Shown here one piece after another: positions 23,599 to 37,375 of a stretch of DNA of 64,000 nt. The notes beneath the pieces were generated by a model. It worked only from the letters and a program-made list of their open reading frames with translations, was not told the origin of the DNA and did no database searches. The stretch comes from Apis mellifera (Eukaryota > Arthropoda > Insecta > Hymenoptera > Apidae): positions 4,833,783-4,897,782 of the forward strand of contig NC_037653.1 of assembly GCF_003254395.2 (NCBI RefSeq), in the 5' to 3' direction. The position numbers and the translations under genes are program-made. Numbering within the stretch: the stretch's first letter is position 1; the number at the start of each line of letters is the position of its first letter.

Positions 23599-26500
23599 TG
23601 TACACTGATTACTATATGCTAACCATCGAGCATCATCACTTTCGTGAGTCAAATAACGATATCCCACTTTTGCTTCTAATTCTCGTAAATCACACCATGT
23701 TTGATAATCCTTAAAAAAAAAAAAAATAGTATAAAATAACATAAATATATATTATAATATTAAAAAATATTTATAAAAATGCTTACCTGAAGCCAGACGT
23801 GTTGTAAACTTTTATCCACAGTATAACGTTTTCTTTGTTTCACTTGTAATAAATTATTAATTAAATCAATTGCTAAAAAAAAAGTAAAATAAATTTTATT
23901 GATTTTTATTATTGGATAAGAATTAAATAGAAGTATTTTATTTATAATTATATTTATTTACCATCAGGTGAGATTTCCTGCCAAGGAATAGGTGGATACA
24001 TAAAAGCAGCATTTTGAATCTGTTCATTAATATCTTCTTCTTCATTAAATGGAAATGTACCACTTAAAGAAACATAAATAATTACACCAACACTCCACAT
24101 ATCTAAAGAACGATTGTAACACTTGTTTCTTAAAACTTCTGGTGCTAAATATGCGGGAGTACCAACAACACTTCTTCTGAAGCTTTTTTCTCCTATAATT
24201 CTGGCAAAACCGAAATCGCAAAGTTTCACTTGTGTAAATTCACTATCGCTACTTAGCAACACATTTTCAGGCTTTAAATCACAATGTACTATATTCTTGC
24301 TATGTAAATGTTTTAATGCTACTAATATTTGCGTAATTAGGAATTTCGTTACTCTTTCGCTAAGACGACCACGTTCTGAACTTAATATCATTTCCAGCAT
24401 ATCGCCTTTTAATTTTTCCATAACTACAAATATTCGTTCAGGTGTTTCGAACATTCGTTCTAAATTAACTACTCCGCTATGTGAAAGATTCTGTAGAATT
24501 GCAACTTCATTTTTAAGTTGTGCTTCTTGTTTTGTAGGAAAACGTAATTTATCAATAACTTTAATAGCAACTGCTCGGCTACTTTTACGATGAATACCTC
24601 CATATACTGTGCCAAATTGTCCAGAACCTAAAACTTCGTCAGGAAATATCTCATATAACTGAGACATATCTGTGATATTTTCTTCAGGTTCTGTAGATTG
24701 TTCCTGATCTAAAATAATAATATTTTTATATAAAACATATTTTTTTATTTTAATATTAATGTATTAATTTTTAATATCATATAAGAAAATAATAACACAT
24801 AAATATAAAAAATAAATCACATACTGGTGGATATGGTAGTTACAGGCATTAATGCTTGTCTAATACTAGTTTCCCATGATCTAGCTATATGTGCTCCAAT
24901 GCCACTTTCTGGTGGAGGAACTTGGCTACAATTATCTCCATATGAAGAATCTTCTCCAACATAATAATCAATATTGGCAGTTTTTAACTCAAAGCAATGC
25001 ATTATATCTAAAATGTAATTCGCATTTTTCGTATTATTTTATGATCTTAATAATATTATATTAAACTTAATAAAATATTAAATATATACGTGAATGGGAT
25101 GTTTCAGCACTTTCAATAGATAATATTTCAACTAATGGAATTTCTTTATAATATTTGGAACTATTTTCATTTTGAAATAATGTTATAGCTTTTGTATCAA
25201 GTCGCCAATAATGTTTCTTTCTCTGTAAATTTACAATATAAATTTTAATAATCTATCTGATAAAATATATGATAAAATATATCTATATGTTTCTAATCTG
25301 AATTATTTACCATTGGATCACGATTTGTAAAATGTACCATCCAACCTTCTTTCAAAACTTTTGAACCACGACGTTTTGTATGTTTAACACTTTGCACTAT
25401 GCGCATTAAGGGAATATTATTGCTTGGTGTAGAACTGCAACTAACATAATCATGAAATACACACATAATAATATATAATACATTTAAAATATATAAATAC
25501 ATATATACATATATAATTTAATATATTTCCATAATTTACCTTGATGGTCTGGATTTTTGAAATTCATCATAAATAATATCATCATTGCTTGGAATTTGAT
25601 CCTATAAAAATCCAAATAAATAATATGTTATATTATTAAATATATATTTTATATGATATTTATATATAATTATAATATTATATATAATTATAATATTCTA
25701 CAAAAATTTATTTTTGTAGAATAGAAGTATATTTACATTGTATTCATCAGATGTCTTTGTTTCATCTACTACAAAAGACGAATGTTGAGGAGGTGAAGGA
25801 GATTCAGCATCACTATCACCATCACCTTCTTCATTTCTATTATCACATTTTCCTTCTGGTTCACTACCCACACCACTATCAGGATATTCATTACCTATAT
25901 ATATATATATATATATTATATTTTATATATATTTTATATATATATTTTTTTCATTTAAATAATATTTATAAAAAAATTATTTATCATTAATGAAATAAAA
26001 ATAAAAAAAACCTGTATTATCGCGTGGATTTTCTCCAGTACAGTCTTTAGGTATTTTTTCAATACATTTTTTGTGTGCATTATATTGACAATCTTTGCAT
26101 TGTAGGCCTTGTTTAAATAAACCTCGTAATAATTTTTTACAATATCCACATACTGTTGGCCTGGTATAAGTATGTACTACAAATGTATGTGGAATTTTTA
26201 TTCTTGTTGCTAATTCTCGTTCAACCCATACTGGTCTTCCTCCCAATGAAGGAGAACGAGATTGTTTCGGTGCCATTATACTTGGTATTGTCTATAAATA
26301 TAATAATTTAGACAATATAGTAATTTAAATATAGAATTTATATATTATATAAATTATAAGTTATATTTTAGATAAAAATCTTACCAAAGTACTATTATTT
26401 TGACTTGCATTCGGTGTATTATTTGTACTATGATTATCATCACTAATGCTGGTCAAACTACTAGTAGATCCTTGACTTGGAGATCTTGGTACATTTAACA

Positions 26501-27165
26501 TTGCAGAACTACGTCGTCTTTGACTGGCATCATGTGAGCAATTATTAGGTACTTTTATAACACATCTTTTATGATAATTCATTCCACAACCTATAAAATA
26601 ATTATAATATAATATAATTAAAAGTAATAATATAATTTATATTTACCTTCACATTTTAAGCCCTGTCGAACAAGACCAAATAACATTTCTCCACAAAAAT
26701 CACAAAATGTGGGAACTTTATATGAATGAACAGTTAAAGCATGGGGACGAATGGGAACTTCTTCATTTGGCACTTGTGCTACAAAAAAAAATTAATAATT
26801 ATTTTCTTTTTATAACTTTTTTATTTTTATATTATTTTTATGTAATTTTATATGTAATCATATATTTTTTATATTATATTATATTATATTTAAAATTTAC
26901 CAGTTAGAACAATTTCCACTAATGTTTCATCAACAACTTCAGTTGCATTTGTAATAAGTTGTAAAATATTAGTGGAATTATAATCATGTTTAAATAAAAG
27001 CAATCGTTCAAATAAATGATTTAAACCATGTTCTGGACATTTAGTATTTATAAAATCACAAGCAAATTCTTTAAGAGTCTTAAGAGTCAATGTGCTGCTT
27101 TCAACAGTAACAGTATCACGTGTTAAACCAAATTGAAATAAAAATGTTACTTCTGGTCCCTCCAT
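23596..27165 (-). CDS. PKD: Serine/threonine protein kinase D
   Basis: Twelve exons on the minus strand: 27165-26901, 26778-26647, 26590-26385, 26291-26012, 25894-25737, 25601-25540, 25440-25311, 25222-25090, 25007-24825, 24708-23962, 23872-23787 and 23709-23596 (831 residues to the first stop). Order of domains: ubiquitin-like N-terminal fold (LLLFKHDYNSTNILQL), C1a at about 100-150 (HALTVHSY, CDFCGEMLFGL), Ser-rich linker, C1b at about 237-286 (HTFVVHTY, CGYCKKLLRGLFKQGLQC), acidic linker, PH domain at about 388-510, and kinase domain from about 540. The kinase has GSGQFGTVYGG, AIKVI lysine, HCDLKPEN and DFG. The activation loop is SFRRSVVGTPAYLAPEV with both regulatory serines. Role: diacylglycerol- and PKC-activated kinase of Golgi and stress signalling. 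The exon 4 donor (GTTTTTTTTA) is weak. The UGA stop is followed by an unusual open extension described separately. Confidence 0.93.
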
Positions 27166-27254
27166 ATTAATTGTTTTCTTTATCTATAATAAAATAAATT
27201 TATATATTTTTAATATTTGAATATAATTGAATGATATAATATTATATAAATAGT

Positions 27255-27261
<7 letters not shown>

Positions 27262-27285
<24 letters not shown>

Positions 27286-27319
27286 TATAATTATATATAT
27301 ACATATATATATTTATATA

Positions 27320-27357
<38 letters not shown>
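27262..27357. repeat. Compound (TA)n microsatellite
   Basis: Three TA tracts separated by short AT-rich interruptions, just upstream of the PKD start codon on its strand. Confidence 0.85.
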
Positions 27358-27359
<2 letters not shown>

Positions 27360-27747
27360 TATATAAATTATTAAATTAAAATAAATATAAAAATTATAAA
27401 ACAGCAAAACAATATAAAAATTAATATTTAATATCAATCTTTTTATATTATTCATATAATATTCGTAAATTTTTGTATTTTTATTAAAACTAAATATAAA
27501 ACATATTGTTCTTTTATTTAAATTGATTAAATAATTATCATGCATAATTATGTACATAAATTAAAATATTTAAAAATTACTAATAAAATAAATTAAATTA
27601 AAATTGATTTAAGAAATTATTAATTAATTATTTTAATTATTTCATTAATAAAAATAAAATAAATATATTATCGTTATTTTTATTAAAATAGTATATTTTT
27701 ATAAAAATAGTTCTATTTAGAATGCATTCTGATTATATGAAATTTGA

Positions 27748-27784
27748 ATACATATGAAAAATACATATGAAAAATACATATGAT
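27748..27784. repeat. Three tandem copies of a 13-base unit
   Basis: The unit ACATATGAAAAAT is repeated about 2.8 times without visible mismatch. Confidence 0.85.
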
Positions 27785-27924
27785 ATAATATTTACTTTTA
27801 TCAATAAAATATATGTTTTGTTTAAATAAGAATTATTTTACGTACATATTTAAATTAATAAACGGAAGATTCTGTATTAAGATAGCTGTTTTCTTTCTGA
27901 TCAAATTAACATTGATGAAACATA

Positions 27925-28045
27925 ATTATTGTGACAACAGCTCTCACAAGTGTCATCGAACAGCATCAAATCCATGCCTGACACACATTCGTTGATGACA
28001 TTTTACAGTTATCTCCAGGTGACCGACCCACCTTTGCGTATACTT
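27925..28045 (-). promoter_or_regulatory. GC-richer block upstream of PKD (candidate promoter or 5' UTR exon)
   Basis: This stretch of mixed sequence (with GTGACCGACCCACC-like content) contrasts sharply with the AT-rich surroundings. It lies about 0.8 kb upstream of the PKD initiation codon on the minus strand. Its composition is typical of a transcription start region or a non-coding first exon. The strand assignment is an inference; it could equally serve EPRS. Confidence 0.3.
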
Positions 28046-28454
28046 CTATCTTTTATATATTATTATATACAGAGTATATAAGTAGATTCAAATTTATAAA
28101 CGATTTATAAATTTATAGTATTTTACAATATTTACAATATTGCTTAAAATTTATTCAAAATTATAGTATGCTATACGAAAATTTGAAATGAATGAATCAA
28201 TCAATCACCACGCATTTACATATGTAAAAATCTAGTGCCAGACAGTTGTTACCAAAGATTATTAAAAACAGTATCAACGTTATGCTGTTTGATTAATCCA
28301 ATCAAAAATGAAAGCAAATAATTGTATAGGGAAAATTAAAATTATAGATTGAAAAAAAAATTAAATATTTAATATTTTTAAATAAAAATACATTTTGCTT
28401 TTGTTAATCTTCTTTTTAATATTTTTGAATATATAATAAATATTATACTTATCT

Positions 28455-28498
<44 letters not shown>

Positions 28499-28749
28499 TA
28501 AAATTATAAGTCTTTTATATTTTAACATTTATTCTATATTTATAAATAATTTGTATATAAAAAAATATCATTGTTTTCGGATGAAATTCAAATTTTAATT
28601 GTATTATAAAACATTAATATGTATATATATATATATATATATATTCTAATATATAATATAATATATTTCTATCTAATTTAAATACTTTAGAATCTTTTTC
28701 TTATTTATTACTTTTATTAATAAATATATGTGGATTTTAAATATATCTT

Positions 28750-28751
<2 letters not shown>

Positions 28752-28826
<75 letters not shown>
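28752..28826. repeat. Compound (TA)n(GA)n microsatellite
   Basis: About 35 bases of TA run directly into about 39 bases of GA, ending 100 bases upstream of the EPRS start codon. (GA)n can bind GAGA-type factors and form triplex DNA; whether it does so here is not shown. Confidence 0.95.
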
Positions 28827-28828
<2 letters not shown>

Positions 28829-28926
28829 TTGAATCGTCGAACAGATATCATTAGACACGTGAAGAATTTCTAACCTATATGAATATATTTATGAATATAA
28901 TTTTCATTTAAGCTTAAATTCTTTAT

Positions 28927-31900
28927 ATGAAAATGACTTATAAACTTATAGTTGATTCAAAACATCCTCCAATGGGTAAGTCTTATTATAATATAATTTC
29001 AATACATTTGATAACTTTAACTATAAAAAGTAATATATGAAACAGATGTTAAAAACATTAATTAAGTAAAGATTTTATTGTTTCATCTTTTTAGTATGAA
29101 TAAAAAATTTTATTTTATTTAATTATATTTATTTTGATATCATTATATATAAAATGATAATATTAAAATATTATATTTTTTTAATTTCTAAAATGTAATT
29201 ATATTAAAATATTAATTGATTTTCCAATTTATGTGATATAGATGCTTTGATAGTAGTAGAGATTATCAATTCTCAAATTAAAGAAAAAATTGAAATAATT
29301 TGGTGTGATGATTGGAAAGGTTATGGAAATATACAATTAATAGATAATCAAAATAAAATATTGGGAGAAAAAAGTAATGATATTAGTCGTTATTTTGCTA
29401 GAACTGTATGTACAGATCTTTATGGTAAATAAATGTATACATATTTAATTTTTTTATAAAATATATACATAATACATAAAATTTTATTTTTATCAATTTT
29501 TATTTTATATATATATATGTAATGTATATATATATATATATTTTTTTAATTAATTTAGGTGGTACTAATCCTCGTGAAAAAACTGAAGTTGATCATTGGT
29601 TATCATTTACAATTGGACCTTTAGGGTCTTGCCCTCTTAAAGAAGATACACTTTATTATTTAGATAATGTATTGATGACAAATACTTGGTTGGTTTCCAA
29701 AAAAATAACAATAGCTGATATTCATGTATTTTGTAGTCTTTTAGATAAGAAATATTTTGTAAACTTTGAAAAAAAATTTATTAATATAAGTAGATGGTAT
29801 AAACAAATGCTTTCATTATCTGCTGTGACAGAAGTATTACTTTCAATTAAAAAAAATGTAAAATTATTTCCTCATGATAATATAAAATCTGAAAAAATTG
29901 TCAATAAACAAATAGGACAAAGAAAACAAGAAGGTAAATTTATTGATTTGCCTGGAGCAGAAATGGGTAAAGTAAGTAATTTAAATGTATATAAAAATAT
30001 AAAATATAAAAATTTATATTTATTTATTTATTTATTTTTTTTTTTGTAAATCGTATATATTATAATAGGTTGTAGTACGTTTTCCACCAGAAGCAAGTGG
30101 ATATTTACATATTGGACATGCTAAAGCTGCTTTGTTAAATCAATATTACGCAGAAACATTTCAAGGACAACTCATTATGAGATTTGATGATACAAATCCT
30201 GCAAAAGAAAATGTAGAATTTGAGAAAGCTATTTTAGAAGATTTAGAACTATTACAAATTAAACCAGATCGATTTACACATTCTTCTGATTATTTTGACT
30301 TGATGTTGAAATATTGTACTAAATTATTAAAAGAGAATAAAGCATACATAGATGATACTCCAGCTGATATAATGAAAGAACAACGTGATCAGAAATTAAT
30401 GTCACCAAATAGAAACAATTGTAAATATAAAAAATTTTAAAATTGTTTAAATGAAATGAAAGAAAATTAAGTTATTATAATGAAAACATTTTCAGCTATT
30501 GAAAAAAATCTTGAATTATGGGAAGAGATGCAAAATGGTACTGTTAAAGGTCAGGAATGTTGTGTTAGAGCAAAAATTGATTATCAATCAACAAATGGTT
30601 GTTTACGAGATCCGACAATTTATAGATGCAAACCAGAACCACATCCTCGAACTGGAACAAAATACAAGTATGCATTAGATATTAAATAATTTAAACAAAT
30701 TAACAAATATTTTATTTATCTTTATATATAACTCATTTATAATTTTCTATGTAGAGTTTATCCAACATATGATTTTGCTTGTCCAATCATTGATGCCATT
30801 GAAAATGTTACTCATACTTTACGCACAACAGAATATCATGACAGAGATATTCAATTTTATTGGATAATAGATTCTTTAGGATTGAGACGTCCTTATATTT
30901 GGGAATATTCACGTTTGAATATGACACATACAGTTTTATCAAAAAGAAAATTAACTTGGTTTGTTAATGAAGGTTTAGTTGATGGTTGGGATGATCCACG
31001 TTTTCCAACTGTACGAGGCATTTTGAGAAGGGGAATGACAATTGAAGGATTAAAGCAATTTATCATTGCTCAAGGTAGTTCGAAATCTGTCGTTTTCATG
31101 GAATGGGATAAAATATGGGCATTTAACAAAAAAGTCATTGATCCAATTGCCACTAGGTATACTATTATATGAACAATTTTTTTATAAAAAATATTTAAAG
31201 ATAATTCGTATAATATTATATTTTAGATATACTGCTTTGGAATATGATAAAATTGTACCAGTATATATAAATGATGTAGAAGAAAAATGGCTAGTTGTTC
31301 AAAATCATCCAAAAGATGCATCAAAAGGTACAAAACAAGTATTAGTAAGATCAGAGCTATATATTGAAAGAGATGATGCAAATATGCTAATTGAAGGCCA
31401 AAATGTTACTTTTATTAATTGGGGTAACATACTAATAAAAAAAATTGAGAAAAAGAATGATATCATTAAACAAATAATAGGACAATTAAATTTGGAAAAT
31501 AAAGATTATAAAAATACATTAAAAATTACGTGGTTATCCATACCTTCTGATAAAAATGATAATATCAATAAAACTAATTTAATTCCATGCTATGCTGTTT
31601 ATTTTGATCATATTATAAATAAACCAATATTGGGAAAGGATGATGATTACAAAAATTTTATTACAAAAAATACAAGAGTAAGTTTTTATATAAAAATATC
31701 ATATAAAGTTTTTATATAAAAATCATAGATTTAAAAAATAGTCAAAAATATATAATAAATATTTTAGATTGAAGTACAAATGTTTGGAGAAACAGAATTG
31801 AAACGTGTGAGAAAAGGAGAAATAATTCAATTGCAAAGAAAAGGATTTTTTCGTTGTGATGTACCTTATGCTCCAGTTAGTTCATTTTCTTCTAGAGAAG

Positions 31901-34778
31901 AACCTTTAATTCTATTTCATATTCCAGATGGTCATATTGCAAATACAAAATCAACATTTTCTAATATTACTTCAACTTCTATTAAAAAAAATTCTCAGGA
32001 AAATATATGTACTACTTCAAATAAATTCAATAATAATTCAAATAAATTTCAACACCAATTGATATTTAAAGAAAATGAATTATCCGAAAATATTATACAA
32101 CAACAAAAAAAAATTGAAGAACTACAATCAAAAATAAATCAAGAAATGCAATTATTTTCAGATTTAAAAAAAGAATATAAAAATAAAACTGGTATTGATT
32201 GGAGTGAAATAAAAATTCAAGATGCAACACAAAATATATCAAAAGACTCACATGTTATAAAATTATCTAATGAAATTCAAAAACAAGGGGATAAAATAAG
32301 ACAATTAAAAAATACAAAAGCAGAGAAAAATATTATCGATGAGGAAGTAAAAAAACTGTTGACTTTAAAATCAGACTATAAAATAGTGACAGGTCAAGAT
32401 TGGAAACCATCTATTTTAAAAACTAACGTAATATGTAAAAATGAAAATTCTGTTGATAAAATTTCGAAAAATATACAAGAACAAGGAGATAAAATAAGAC
32501 AATTAAAAAGTATGAAAGCAGAAAAAAGCATTATTGATGAAGAAGTAAAAAAGCTATTGACTTTGAAAGCAGAATATAAGTTGGCTACAAATCAAGATTG
32601 GAAACCATCCACTATTCCAATAACTAATAATGTAATACATAAAGAAGATTCTGCAGATAAAATTTTAGAAAGTATACAAAAACAAGGAGATAAAGTAAGG
32701 CAATTAAAGGAAATTAAAACAGATAAAAGTATTATTGATCAAGAAGTAAAAATTCTGATAGATTTGAAAAATAATTATAAAACATTAACTGGTCAAGAAT
32801 GGAAGACAATAAACTATGATACATCGCCTAAAAAGAAAAAGAAAGAAGATACTTCTAAATGTGAAAAACGAAAAAATATATCAAATAAAGAAATAAATAA
32901 AAATGAAGATATAAAAGATACAGATGTAGGTAAAACAAGATTAGGGTTGGAAGCAAAAAAAGAAGAAAATTTCTTTGAATGGTATTCTCAAATTATTACT
33001 AAAAGTGGTATGATTGAATATTATGATGTATCTGGTTGTTATATTCTTCGTCCGTGGAGTTTTGCTATTTGGAAAGCAATAAAAGAATATATTGATAAAG
33101 AAATAACACAAATGGGTGTACAAGAATGTTACTTTCCTATTTTCGTTACGAGAACAGTATTGGAAAAAGAAAAAGCACACATAACAGATTTTGCTCCTGA
33201 AGTTGCGTGGGTGACAAAATGTGGAGAATCAAATTTATCGGAACCAATTGCTATAAGACCAACATCAGAAACTGTAATGTATCCTGCTTATGCCAAATGG
33301 TTAAAATCTGATACTGAACTTCCTTTAAAACTTAATCAATGGAATAATGTAGTGGTAAATATTAAATATAAATAATTAATTATTATAAGAAAAAAATTTT
33401 GATTATATTTATAATTTATAATATTATCATAATATTTATAATATTATCAAAAAATTTTTTATTACAGAGATGGGAATTTAAAGATCCCAAACCTTTCTTG
33501 CGTACAAGAGAATTTTTGTGGCAAGAAGGTCACACTGCTTTTGCTACTAAAGCTGAGGCTGATGAAGAAGTTTTGATGATTTTAAATATGTATGCAAGAG
33601 TGTATGAAGACTTATTAGCAGTACCTGTTATTAAAGGTCGTAAAACTGAAAAGGAAAAATTTGCTGGTGGTGATTACACTACTACAGTTGAAGCTTTTAT
33701 TTCAACAAGTGGTCGTGCAATACAAGGAGCAACAAGTCATCATCTCGGACAAAATTTCTCTAAAATGTTCAATATTCAAGTAGAAGGAGCCGTAGAAAGT
33801 GATGAAAAAACTTTTGTTTATCAAAATTCATGGGGTCTAACAACTCGAACAATTGGAGTTATGATAATGGTATATATTTTGTTTTAATATAAGAATTTTT
33901 TTTTAATATAAAAATATTTTTCAATGGAATAATTAATAAATTTATAGATTCACGGAGATGATAAAGGTTTAGTATTACCACCGAATGTAGCTTGTATTCA
34001 AGCTATTATAGTACCTTGTGGTATTACAGTTAATACAACACCACAACAAAGAGAATTATTATTTTCTGAATGTAATAAATTATTGGATGAATTGTCAAAA
34101 GATAAATCACTTAGAGTCAAGGCAGATTATCGCAATAATCGCACGCCAGGTTGGAAATTTAATCACTGGGAATTAAAAGGAGTGCCTGTAAGAATTGAAT
34201 TAGGACCTAAAGATTTAGAAAAAAATCAAGTCACTTTTGTACGCAGAGATAATTTTCAAAGAGTATTTGCAAATAGATCTGAAGTGCTTGTTGCTTTACA
34301 TACATTGTTGACTGATATACAAACAAATATGCTTTCCAAGTAAGTATCATTTAAAAACAGAATATAAATATTATTATTATAATTAATCTTTTTTTTTTTA
34401 ATAGAGCAAGAAAAAATTTAAATGAACATATCAAACGTGCAGATAATTGGAATGAATTTTGTTCTTATTTAAATGAAAAAAATATATTATTATCACCATT
34501 TTGTGGAGAATCATTTTGTGAAGATAATATTAAAGCTGATAGTGCACGGTAAATATTGTTAACATTTTTTTAAATAATTGTATCTTCATAATATAAATAA
34601 CTATTTTATATTTTTTCATAGGGAGGATATGGTAGGAGAGCTTGGAACATTATCAATGGGCGCAAAAAGTCTTTGTATACCATTTGAGCAACCATTGTTA
34701 GCTGACAAACAAACATGTATTCATCCTAATTGTCAAAACAAACCCAAATTTTATACACTTTTTGGCCGTAGTTATTAA
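28927..34778 (+). CDS. EPRS: Bifunctional glutamyl-prolyl-tRNA synthetase
   Basis: Twelve coding exons: 28927-28975, 29242-29424, 29559-29971, 30069-30420, 30496-30667, 30755-31156, 31227-31677, 31768-33354, 33468-33869, 33948-34339, 34405-34548 and 34622-34778 (1567 residues). In order: GST-like N-terminal domain; GluRS catalytic domain with HIGH in SGYLHIGHAK (about 225-234) and the KMSKS-type LSKRKL; GluRS anticodon barrel; four WHEP repeats at about 775-1030, three of them sharing the pattern IQxQGDKxRQLK; then ProRS with FLRTREFLWQEGHTAF (motif 2) and GVPVRIELGPKDL (anticodon-binding domain). A Cys-containing C-terminal domain ends in YTLFGRSY. The enzyme charges tRNA-Glu and tRNA-Pro in the cytosol and sits in the multi-synthetase complex. 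An alternative start two codons downstream (28933) cannot be excluded. Drosophila EPRS has six WHEPs and human three. Confidence 0.95.
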
Positions 34779-34811
34779 AATAATTCAATATAAAAAATGT
34801 AAGGTTGAAAT

Positions 34812-34817
34812 AATAAA
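34812..34817 (+). terminator. Polyadenylation signal AATAAA of EPRS
   Basis: Canonical hexamer shortly downstream of the EPRS stop codon. In DNA this AT-rich the hexamer also occurs by chance, but its position is right. Confidence 0.4.
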
Positions 34818-36040
34818 AATTCCTTTAAAAAATATATTTTCTTATATAATTTTGAAATAACTTTATATTTATTTATATGAATTGATGATATTTATATTTA
34901 TATGATTGATATTTATATTGTTTATTTCCAAATTTGGTGTAATAGATTTTATTTTATAATTTGTTCACAATTGCTTTATTTATAATCTATTTATTTCATT
35001 TATACTTAAATTATACTTAAATTCATGTTAATTAACATGAACAAATTTTAAGAAAAAGTGTCTATTATATTACCTAAAACAAAATAAAATAAAAATTATT
35101 TTAAAGAACAATAGTAAAATATTTATGTATTTTTTATTGCAAATAAACTATTAATATATTATTTATATTTTTAATTTTTATAAATTTATAAAACTTTATA
35201 AATTAATCATGCTATTCTGTTTCGATTTATTTTTCCAAATAAATTTTATTTTTTTACAAATCAGAAATTTTCAAGAAAGATAACTTAATTATCTTATGTT
35301 GTTCTATATTAATCTAATAAGTATTTTATAAGCAAAAAAAAATATTTACACTTTATATATTTACATTTAATACATTATGTATATAATATATATAATGTTA
35401 TAAATAAATTTTTAATAGAATGCTAATTAATAAAAAAAAGTTTATTTTTAAAAAAATTTAAATATTAAAACTTTGTTACAATATTATTAAAAATCAGAAA
35501 AATTGCAATTTTTTAATGTGAAAGAGACAAATAAATCAATAATATTCAAAAGATTAATAAAAAAATTAATGGAACTTAATATAAACAATAATTATAAGTA
35601 ATATACTATTATTTAAATTATAAATAAAATTGAAAGTAATATTATTTCCAATACTTATTTCTCATTTCAAATATTAGATATTTATAACTTACTTATTAAA
35701 TATATCTTTACTTTTAATTTTAAACAATTGATATTTATATTTGAGTTATTTTTTAAATTATATATTTACTTATTTCTATTATTTTATAAAAATAAAATCA
35801 TATTTATCTATATTATAATAAAATAAATAATATTTTTATAATTGTCAACATAAGATATATATCAAGTTACATAATACAAATATATTAAAAACGATCAGAA
35901 TGGCAGATCAAATAAATTTATATTATAAATAGTACTTATTATAAATATTTTCAAAATTAAAATTAAATACAGAATTGAAATATAATTTTATCAATATAAA
36001 TGTATATTTTTCATTTATAATTAAAATAAAATAATAAATA

Positions 36041-36790
36041 AAATTATATATTTATCATTACATGAAGAATATTTTAAACTGGATAATACAATTAAATAAC
36101 AAATTATTCTATAAAAATAAATCATAAAAATACAATAAAATTTTTTGTTTAAAATTTCATCTTTAAGAAATTAAATTTGAAAATTTGTCATATATATATA
36201 TATATATATTTGAATAATTTTTAAAAAATTTTCTAAATAATTTTTTTTAAATTTGATTTTTTATTGAAAATAAATTTTAAATAAAAAAGTTTTATTTTTT
36301 TCTTATATATATATTTCTAATATATATTTTCTTATATATTTATTTATAATATTATCAATATTATAATATTATTTATAATATTATTAATATTATCAATTTA
36401 TGTTCATTTTCTATGTAATTGTATTATCCATATATAACATATATATAGAATATTAATATATTCATGGCTCAATTATAGGAGAGTTGATTCTAAAGATCAA
36501 AACAAATACAAAAATTGATATAAAAAAATGTTGATAAGATTTATTTATTAAATTATAAACAATTTAAATTCATGGAAAAAAAATTTAGATAAATAGAAGA
36601 AATAGAGGATGATAGCACTATAATGAAGTCAGAATTATCAAATTTCATTCTATTTCTCTTTCACTTCATTCATTTTGTTTTAATGCAAAATACAATTTAT
36701 AATTTAATAAAAAAATTTTAACAATCCCAATATTTTTATATATTAATTTTTGTATTTGTTTTCATTTTTAGAATTAACATTCCAAAAAAT
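36041..36790. repeat. Diverged dispersed repeat, copy 1
   Basis: Two sub-blocks (about 36055-36170 and 36490-36790) match blocks at about 43830-43945 and 43370-43640. Shared words include TTATTTATTAAATTATAAAC and AATTTCATTCTATTTCT. The order of the two blocks is swapped between the copies. No open frame or obvious terminal repeats were seen, so the element class is unknown. Confidence 0.4.
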
Positions 36791-36825
36791 CTCACATATA
36801 TATTAATATTCTACATATATGTATA

Positions 36826-36835
<10 letters not shown>

Positions 36836-36888
<53 letters not shown>
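36836..36888. repeat. (TA)n microsatellite
   Basis: About 53 bases of uninterrupted TA, the longest pure tract in the window. It is flanked by TATG/TGTA variants. Confidence 0.95.
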
Positions 36889-36900
<12 letters not shown>

Positions 36901-37375
36901 GTGTAAATATATTTTCATAATATCTACAAACTTTATATTATCATTATATAAATATTTAAAATATTACATAATCAAAATTTTACTATATAGATATTATAAA
37001 GGTAATATACTTGTTATAAATAAATGTAATATAAATGAACATATTTTTTAACTTAAATAATAAATAATATAAACAAGTACTTTCTTAAAATTTAGCTTTA
37101 AAATATTTTTATATACATATTTATACTATAAATATTCATAAAATATATATTATTTTCTTTAAATTTTTATTATCTTTTTAAAATTTTTTTGTTATTACAT
37201 TTTTCATTTGATTAAATATTAACATGTAAATTTAATGAAAAAATTTTTTTTCAGTTTTTAATATTTTTTATAGTTTCATTGCGATTTGTTAATTCTAATA
37301 TTCTACATTTATATTTTATTTAAATATATACATTTATATCATAATAGTATAAAGTTTTCAAGATTTTTATTTATC

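Larger units (their letters stand above)
27166..28926. other. Divergent region between PKD and EPRS
   Basis: Contains the promoters of both genes and four simple-repeat tracts, but no coding sequence. Long TA tracts lie at about 27262-27357, 28463-28494 and 28625-28645. Confidence 0.55.
34779..37375. other. EPRS 3' UTR and AT-rich spacer with repeats
   Basis: No gene identified. An AATAAA polyadenylation hexamer lies 34 bases after the EPRS stop. The rest is tail-to-tail spacer before the PHF7-like gene and includes part of a dispersed repeat pair and a long (TA)n. Confidence 0.6.

Noticed and set aside
24123..24593. 156-codon open frame on the plus strand within PKD
   Set aside because: It is the antisense of the PKD kinase exon, which has full kinase motifs on the minus strand.
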